10,560 bases of DNA from Clostridia bacterium (GTDB taxonomy: Bacteria; Bacillota; Clostridia; Christensenellales; Aristaeellaceae): the NCBI GenBank assembly GCA_017471125.1, contig JAFUWR010000380.1, forward strand, positions 1-10,560. Reading direction: 5' to 3'. Made by a program: the position numbers and the translations under genes. The notes beneath the pieces were generated by a model. That model searched no databases and was not told the origin of the DNA. It worked only from the letters and a program-made list of their open reading frames with translations. Numbering within the stretch: the stretch's first letter is position 1; every line of letters starts with the position of its first letter. Positions 6,715 to 10,560 of the stretch are shown one piece after another.

Positions 6715-7677
6715 TCATAGCTTGAGGCTGATCTCCCCCGCCCCGAGGCGCGACACACCGGAATCGGTGCGGACCACGAGCCGGCCCATCTCGTCGATGT
6801 CGAGCACGTGGGCGGGATAGCGCTCCCCGCCGCGCAGGACGGTCACGTCCCGCCCGATGACGATGGACCGCGCCCGGCTCTCCTGCATGAACGCGCCGGT
6901 CGGAAGCTGGGGCCAGAGCGCCTCCAGTTGGTTCGAGATCTCCGCGATCAGGCGGCTCCGGGACACGGGCTGGCCGCACTCGTTCACCACGGAGGTGGCG
7001 ATGTCGCGCAGCTCCTCCGGGAACTCGGTCCTGGCCACGTTCACGCCGATGCCCAGCGCCACGTAGTCCAGCGTGCCGCTCTCAAAGTCCATGCCGGCCT
7101 CGCAGAGTATGCCGCAGACCTTGCGCCCGCCCATGTACAGGTCGTTGACCCACTTGATCTTCACCTCGGCGGGGCACAGCGCCTCGATGGCCCGGGCCAC
7201 CGCCACCGCCGCCAGGGACGTTATCATCGTCGCCCGCTCGGGGTCGAGGGTGGGCCTGAGCAGATAGGTGATGTACACCCCCGAGTGCTCCGGCGAGAAG
7301 AACGTCCGCCCGAACCGGCCCCGGCCGCTGACCTGGGAGTCGGCGCAGACCAGATAGCCGTGGGGCGCGCCCTGGGCGGCCAGCAGCTTGGCCCGGAGGT
7401 TGGTGGAGTCCAGCCGGTCGTGCACCTCGAGCCGCCGCCCCAGGGTCTCCGTCCGGGTCCACTTCACGATCTCCGGCTCGCTGATCAGGTCCGGCGACGA
7501 CACCAGCACGTAGCCCCGGTTGGTGCCCGCGTCGATCTCGTAGCCGTCCGACCGCAATTGCTCGATGGCCTTCCACACCGAGTTTCGGCTCACGCCCAGC
7601 CGCCGCGCCAGCCGTTCCCCGGATAGGGCCTCCTCCGCGCCCATCAGCGCGGACAACACTTCGTTCCTCGTAGACAT
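6715..7677 (-). CDS. birA: BirA, bifunctional biotin-protein ligase and biotin-operon repressor
   Basis: 320 residues from ATG7677. BirA makes biotinyl-5'-AMP and transfers biotin to carboxylase carrier domains; with its DNA-binding domain it also represses biotin genes. An N-terminal winged helix-turn-helix spans about 18-60 (LSGERLARRLGVSRNSVWKAI). The catalytic domain carries LDSTN (89-93), the biotin-binding loop GRGRFGR (118-124) followed by TFFSP, KWVND (175-179, usually KWPND) and GRKVCGILCE. A C-terminal SH3-like domain contains GRDVTVL and the ending RLGAGEISLKL. An in-frame ATG at 7716 exists, but GGAGG (7691-7687) sits 9 nt before ATG7677 and the candidate promoter would start transcription after 7716, so 7677 is preferred. 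bioY follows in the same operon. The intact HTH indicates a regulatory BirA. Confidence 0.95.
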   Translation of the reverse strand: MSTRNEVLSALMGAEEALSGERLARRLGVSRNSVWKAIEQLRSDGYEIDAGTNRGYVLVSSPDLISEPEIVKWTRTETLGRRLEVHDRLDSTNLRAKLLAAQGAPHGYLVCADSQVSGRGRFGRTFFSPEHSGVYITYLLRPTLDPERATMITSLAAVAVARAIEALCPAEVKIKWVNDLYMGGRKVCGILCEAGMDFESGTLDYVALGIGVNVARTEFPEELRDIATSVVNECGQPVSRSRLIAEISNQLEALWPQLPTGAFMQESRARSIVIGRDVTVLRGGERYPAHVLDIDEMGRLVVRTDSGVSRLGAGEISLKL

Positions 7678-7686
7678 AGAAAAAAA

Positions 7687-7691
7687 CCTCC
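7687..7691 (-). promoter_or_regulatory. Ribosome binding site fixing the birA start
   Basis: GGAGG read on the - strand (7691 to 7687) is followed by a 9-nt A/T-rich spacer and ATG7677. The first three bases of this site also belong to the proximal arm of the inverted repeat at 7689-7721. Confidence 0.8.
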
Positions 7692-7721
7692 GCATGCGTC
7701 GTATCGACTTTAGCATGCGGA
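7689..7721. promoter_or_regulatory. Candidate operator: 9-bp perfect inverted repeat with 15-bp spacer over the birA promoter
   Basis: TCCGCATGC (7689-7697) and GCATGCGGA (7713-7721) are perfect inverted copies separated by 15 bp. The repeat spans the proposed -10 and start site of birA. The length and spacing match known BirA operators (9-bp arms, N14-15), but the arm sequence differs from the usual TTGTAAACC. The spacer holds a smaller palindrome, GTCG-TAT-CGAC (7698-7708). Autoregulation by BirA is an inference; another repressor is possible. Confidence 0.6.
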
Positions 7722-7736
7722 AGGGGTAAACGTCAA
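7707..7736 (-). promoter_or_regulatory. Candidate sigma-A promoter of birA-bioY
   Basis: On the - strand, TTGACG (7736-7731) is a 5/6 match to the -35 box. TAAAGT (7712-7707), 18 bp later, is a 4/6 match to the -10 box. Transcription would begin near 7700, giving a leader of about 23 nt that contains the GGAGG site. Confidence 0.5.
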
Positions 7737-7761
7737 CTGAAATGTGTTAATTGGGTGACAA

Positions 7762-9696
7762 TCATTCTCCCTTGCGGGTTTTCTTCACCTCATACATCCT
7801 TGCGTCGGCCTCGGCCACGTAGTCCTCGAGGGTCCTGTCGGCCTCCGGGTCGGTGAGCACATAGCCCGCGCTGACCCCCGGCGGCTCCTCGACGCCCAGG
7901 GCTTTAGCCTCGGCGGGCACGGCGGCCTCGATGGCCGCGATGAGGCGAACGACCTCGTCCTCCCCCGCCGCGGGCGTCAGCAGCAGGAACTCGTCGCCGC
8001 CGTAGCGCACGGGCACGGCGTCCTTCCCCGCGCAGCGCAGCATCGCGTTGCCCACGCAGCGTATGGCCTGGTCGCCGCTGGCGTGGCCGTAGGTGTCGTT
8101 GATGAGCTTGAGCTTGTCCATGTCCAGGAACACCACGCCCAGCCTGCCCCCGTCGGCGGAGACCTTTCTAAAGAGCCGCAGGCCCATGTCGTGCAGGCCC
8201 AGCCGGTTGTACAGCCCGGTCAGGTCGTCCTTCATGGACACGCCGGCCAGCACGTCATTGGCGTAGGCCAGCCGCCGCCGGGCGAAGAAGCTGCGCAGGG
8301 CCATGGTCAGCGTGTTCACGATGGTGGACACGTACTTGATGCGCATCATCTCCACGCAGTCCCATATGGCGAGGTAGCCCACGGCGCGGTCGATGAAGTG
8401 GATGGGCACGTACATGTGGTTCTCCCGGGGACCCTTGGGCTTGGCGGTGTTCAGATGGCTGCCCACCCGTCGGTGCGGGAACCACGGCGGCTTCCCCACC
8501 TCCCAGGCGAACACCAGCTCCATGTCGTCGGTGTAGCCCTCGGTGGCCAGCCCCTCGGTGCACTCGCCGCTGCGGTCGCCGAAGTCCAGCTTGCCGCCGT
8601 ACTCGTAAAGGTCCCGGTCCAGCACCAGGTAAAGCCCCTTGCACTTGAGGGGCGACACGCACTCCGTCAGCCGCAGGCAGATCTCCTTGATGGAGCCGCA
8701 CCCCGGCAGGCGGGCCTGCAGGTCGCTCAGGCGGTAGCTGAACTCGGTGGCCGCGGAGCTGCGGCGCATGAACTCGCAGACCTCCTCCTTCATGTCCTCC
8801 CGGCCCGGGTCGGGGTGGCCGGTGCTCTCCCGAAGGAGCAGCTTCGTGGGCGTGTTGATCACCCGCGGCACGTCCTCGCCCCGCCAGATGCGGCACATGG
8901 TATCCACGCAGGCGTCGCCCATGTTCCATGCCAACTGGTCGATGGTAGTGATGGACGGGGACAGGTAGGCCGACAGATCCAGGTTGTCGAAGCCCGTCAC
9001 CGCGAAGTCCCGGGGCACGGCGTAGCCCGCCGCCTCCGCCGCATGGCAGACGCCCACGGCGATCTGGTCGTTGGCGCATATAACGGCCTGGGGCAGCTTC
9101 CCGGGGTGGTCGGCGCACAGCTTCGCGAAGGCGTGGGCGCCGCACTCCATGATGTAGCTCTCGTAGTAGAACCGGTCGTCGCCGCAGGGCAGGCCGTGGG
9201 CGAGGCAGTAATCCTTCAGTGCGCCCGCCCGGATGCCGCACTCGTAGTTGTCCACGGGGCCCATGGCGAACCAGAAGTCCGTCAGGCCCATGTCGTCGTG
9301 CAGGTAGGCGATCACCCGCGTCATGGCGTCCCGGTTGTCGATGCCCACGTAGTACGCGCCGTCGATCAGGTTCGCCATCGACACCACCGGCTTGCCCGAG
9401 GCCAGCGCCGCCTCTACCGCGTAGAGCACGCCCTGGGCCGCGAAGGCGTTGGCGTCGGCGTCCACGGTGCGGTTGATGTCCAGGAAGATGCCGTCGAAGT
9501 CCCGATAGTCCGGCAGGCGGAAGATGTTGTACTCGCCCTGGTTGTGGCTGGGCGCGAAGCCCGCGTAGCCGTCGCTGCGGACGATGTACAGGTTGATGGG
9601 CTCCTCCGCGCGCTGGATGGCGCGATACAGGCCCGCGGTGCGCTCATAGGTGAACTTCCGCAGGCCGTCGTTGAGGATGTACAACACGTTCTTCAT
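7762..9696 (-). CDS. LacI-type ligand-binding domain fused to GGDEF diguanylate cyclase
   Basis: 644 residues from ATG9696, with AAAGGGGGG about 8-10 nt upstream. Residues 1 to about 295 resemble the periplasmic-binding-protein fold of LacI/GalR regulators: YYVGIDNRDAMTRVIAYL, QAVICANDQIAVGV and TGFDNLDLSAYLSPSITTIDQ are characteristic. There is no DNA-binding helix-turn-helix before it, no signal peptide and no membrane segment, so it should be cytoplasmic. Residues of about 325-465 look GAF-like (for example MYVPIHFIDRAVGYLAIWD). A GGDEF domain starts near 489 with DDLTGLYNR (490-498), then DMDKLKLINDTYGHASGDQ and the intact active site GGDEF (566-570), so cyclic di-GMP synthesis is likely. 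No RxxD inhibitory I-site is seen at the usual place before GGDEF. It probably converts binding of a small ligand, perhaps a sugar, into c-di-GMP output (inference). It appears to be a single-gene unit with its own promoter. Confidence 0.9.
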   Translation of the reverse strand: MKNVLYILNDGLRKFTYERTAGLYRAIQRAEEPINLYIVRSDGYAGFAPSHNQGEYNIFRLPDYRDFDGIFLDINRTVDADANAFAAQGVLYAVEAALASGKPVVSMANLIDGAYYVGIDNRDAMTRVIAYLHDDMGLTDFWFAMGPVDNYECGIRAGALKDYCLAHGLPCGDDRFYYESYIMECGAHAFAKLCADHPGKLPQAVICANDQIAVGVCHAAEAAGYAVPRDFAVTGFDNLDLSAYLSPSITTIDQLAWNMGDACVDTMCRIWRGEDVPRVINTPTKLLLRESTGHPDPGREDMKEEVCEFMRRSSAATEFSYRLSDLQARLPGCGSIKEICLRLTECVSPLKCKGLYLVLDRDLYEYGGKLDFGDRSGECTEGLATEGYTDDMELVFAWEVGKPPWFPHRRVGSHLNTAKPKGPRENHMYVPIHFIDRAVGYLAIWDCVEMMRIKYVSTIVNTLTMALRSFFARRRLAYANDVLAGVSMKDDLTGLYNRLGLHDMGLRLFRKVSADGGRLGVVFLDMDKLKLINDTYGHASGDQAIRCVGNAMLRCAGKDAVPVRYGGDEFLLLTPAAGEDEVVRLIAAIEAAVPAEAKALGVEEPPGVSAGYVLTDPEADRTLEDYVAEADARMYEVKKTRKGE

Positions 9697-9727
9697 GCGC
9701 CGCGCCCCCCTTTCACAACAAGGTCAC

Positions 9728-9773
9728 GAAACCCGGATTAAGAAATATTATACCATATCCCGACCGGGGTTTC
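9728..9773. promoter_or_regulatory. Imperfect inverted repeat flanking the -10 of the GGDEF gene
   Basis: GAAACCCGG (9728-9736) and CCGGGGTTTC (9764-9773) are inverted copies except for one extra G in the second arm, 27 bp apart. The second arm overlaps the -35 box and the first arm lies just after the expected start site. It could be an operator; no regulator is identified. Confidence 0.35.
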
Positions 9774-9775
9774 AA
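9747..9775 (-). promoter_or_regulatory. Sigma-A promoter of the GGDEF-domain gene
   Basis: On the - strand, TTGAAA (9775-9770), a 17-bp spacer and a perfect TATAAT (9752-9747). Transcription should begin near 9740, about 45 nt before the ATG at 9696. This near-consensus promoter sits in the short gap after queH, so the cyclase gene can be expressed independently of queH. No terminator hairpin with a T-run was seen after queH, so read-through is possible as well. Confidence 0.85.
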
Positions 9776-9792
9776 CAGCATAGTTGTAGGTT

Positions 9793-10413
9793 TTAGCGTC
9801 TGAGGTCCCTTCTCCGGGAGAACACGCACCCGCAGTAGTCCTGCCGATACAGCCCGTATTCCGCGGACAGCTCGCAGGAGCGCTTGTAGCCGTTCTTCTT
9901 CTTGAAGTCGGCGGGGAGCCACCGAACGCCCGCCTCGTCGGCCAATTCATACCCTATCGCGTTCAAAAGCTGGGCGTCCTTCAAGGGGCTGATGGTGAGG
10001 GTGGTGGTGAAGTAGTCGTCCCCGCGTTCGGCGGCAAGGCGGGCGGTCTCGCGAAGCCTGAGCCGGAAGCATATGGCGCAGCGCTCCCCGCCCTCGGGGT
10101 CGTCCTCGTGGCCGCGCACGGCGTCGTAGAACGCCCGGGGGTCGTACGCGCCCCGGATGACCGCCAGCTCCCCCGCGTGGGGCAGCGCCGCCGCCAGCCG
10201 CGCCTGCTCCTCGGCCCGGCGCTCGAACTCCTCCGCCGGGGCGATGTTGGGGTTGTAGTAGAACACACCGATGTCGAAGGCGGGCGTCAGCCGCTCCAGC
10301 ACGGCGCTGGAGCAGGGCGCGCAGCAGCTGTGCAGCAAAAGCCGAGGCCGTTCCCCGGCCCCGGCGATGCGTTGGAGCTCCCGCTCCATCTCAAGCTGAT
10401 AGTTGACCTTCAT
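9793..10413 (-). CDS. queH: QueH, epoxyqueuosine reductase (DUF208 family)
   Basis: 206 residues from ATG10413. QueH performs the last step of queuosine synthesis, reducing epoxyqueuosine to queuosine in the wobble position of GUN-decoding tRNAs; it is the non-cobalamin alternative to QueG. Conserved metal-ligand cysteines are all present: HSCCAPC (C30, C31, C34), CAICFRLRL (C112, C115) and YCGCVFS (C194, C196). Other signatures are YYNPNI, TTTLTISPLKD, FKKKNGYKRSCELSAEYGLYRQDYCGC. The frame is open further upstream, but that stretch is the other-frame coding of the preceding gene. The ATGA overlap with that gene's stop, and GAGGGCGAGG just upstream, favour ATG10413. It is 18 nt from the -35 box of the next gene. 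No other queuosine gene is visible here. Confidence 0.95.
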   Translation of the reverse strand: MKVNYQLEMERELQRIAGAGERPRLLLHSCCAPCSSAVLERLTPAFDIGVFYYNPNIAPAEEFERRAEEQARLAAALPHAGELAVIRGAYDPRAFYDAVRGHEDDPEGGERCAICFRLRLRETARLAAERGDDYFTTTLTISPLKDAQLLNAIGYELADEAGVRWLPADFKKKNGYKRSCELSAEYGLYRQDYCGCVFSRRRDLRR

Positions 10414-10560
10414 ACCTCGCCCTCGCCCTCGTCGGCCGAGATCAGCGGGCTCTCCCACGCCTGGGTCGGCACGAACATCCGTATGGCGGCGTGGCGGTTC
10501 TCCAGCGTCACGGCCTCGGTCTCCGGCTCGCGCTCGCCATCCAGCGTCCATTCCACCGGC
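10410..10560 (-). CDS. Probable diacylglycerol/lipid kinase (YegS/DagK-like), C-terminal fragment
   Basis: The last 49 codons of a gene entering from the right edge, ending in TGA at 10412-10410 and overlapping the queH start by 4 nt (ATGA). The peptide runs PVEWTLDGER, then a short Glu-rich stretch, VTLENRHAAIRMFVP, and an acidic tail ending in EGEGEV. A W-T-L-D-G-E turn followed by a V-T-[LIV]-E-N-x-H-x-A-I strand is typical of the last beta-strands of the diacylglycerol kinase / YegS / LCB5-like lipid kinases, where the DGE turn lies in the C-terminal domain. These enzymes phosphorylate diacylglycerol or related lipids, feeding phospholipid recycling. The catalytic region is outside the window, so this call rests on a short match only. 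Confidence 0.6.
   Translation of the reverse strand, partial: PVEWTLDGEREPETEAVTLENRHAAIRMFVPTQAWESPLISADEGEGEV

Noticed and set aside
7678..7716. Upstream in-frame ATG (7716) as the birA start
   Set aside because: GGAGG is positioned for ATG7677, and the extra 13 residues would be encoded inside the proposed operator and promoter, partly upstream of the expected transcript start.
7723..7761. TTGTCACCC and CGTTTACCC on the - strand resembling canonical BirA half-sites
   Set aside because: They match the consensus only partly (about 7/9 and 6/9) and are 20 bp apart instead of 14-15, so chance similarity in AT-rich DNA is more likely.
7762..9696. Calling this gene a LacI-family transcription factor
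   Set aside because: The protein starts directly with the ligand-binding domain; there is no N-terminal helix-turn-helix and it ends in a GGDEF domain.
8083..9741. Long open frame on the + strand opposite the GGDEF gene
   Set aside because: The peptide is Val/Ala/Gly/His-rich without motifs, and the - strand frame encodes clear LacI-type and GGDEF domains.
9697..9746. c-di-GMP or other riboswitch in the leader of the GGDEF gene
   Set aside because: The leader is only about 45 nt and shows no conserved aptamer core.
10414..10551. 46-residue N-terminal extension of QueH
   Set aside because: The extension is Arg/Gly-rich low complexity and is the wrong frame of the lipid kinase end; the ATGA overlap and RBS support ATG10413.

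Overview
The window is GC-rich, gene-dense bacterial chromosome and most likely comes from a high-GC member of the Firmicutes, probably Clostridia. That assignment is an inference. It rests on strong GGAGG-type ribosome binding sites, TTG and GTG starts, a Gram-positive-style mreBCD-pbp2-rodA operon, a birA-bioY pair, QueH rather than QueG, and a LacI-type sensor fused to GGDEF. No mobile element, CRISPR array, tRNA or rRNA was seen.

Left half (1-6175, + strand) is the cell-elongation (Rod complex) operon. It holds the C-terminal two thirds of an MreB-like actin, then MreC, MreD, the class B transpeptidase PBP2 and the SEDS glycosyltransferase RodA. mreD and pbp2 overlap by 4 nt, and pbp2 and rodA are 20 nt apart. 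The operon closes with a strong hairpin that also serves the convergent bioY. Together these genes would build a membrane scaffold (MreB/C/D) that positions the polymerase (RodA) and crosslinker (PBP2) for lateral-wall peptidoglycan synthesis. The MreB-like protein has lost several residues of the ATP-hydrolysis pocket. The 68-nt mreC-mreD gap holds a GC-rich hairpin followed by a (CTACTCC)3 repeat that could form a G-quadruplex on the - strand.

Middle (6180-7736, - strand) is a biotin-handling pair: birA (biotin-protein ligase with an N-terminal helix-turn-helix) followed by bioY (S component of the biotin ECF importer). The candidate birA promoter is covered by a perfect 9-bp inverted repeat with a 15-bp spacer. 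That is the usual geometry of a BirA operator, but the arm sequence is not the usual one.

Right part (7762-10560, - strand) holds a 644-aa soluble protein that joins a LacI-type ligand-binding domain, a probable GAF-like middle region and an intact GGDEF diguanylate cyclase domain. It has its own near-consensus sigma-A promoter. Upstream lie queH (epoxyqueuosine reductase) and, overlapping it by ATGA, the last 49 codons of a probable diacylglycerol/lipid kinase cut by the window edge.

Overall this is mostly core housekeeping DNA. The items most worth a second look are the altered MreB ATPase pocket, the candidate non-canonical BirA operator, the sugar-sensor-like cyclase with its promoter inverted repeat, and the enlarged PBP2.
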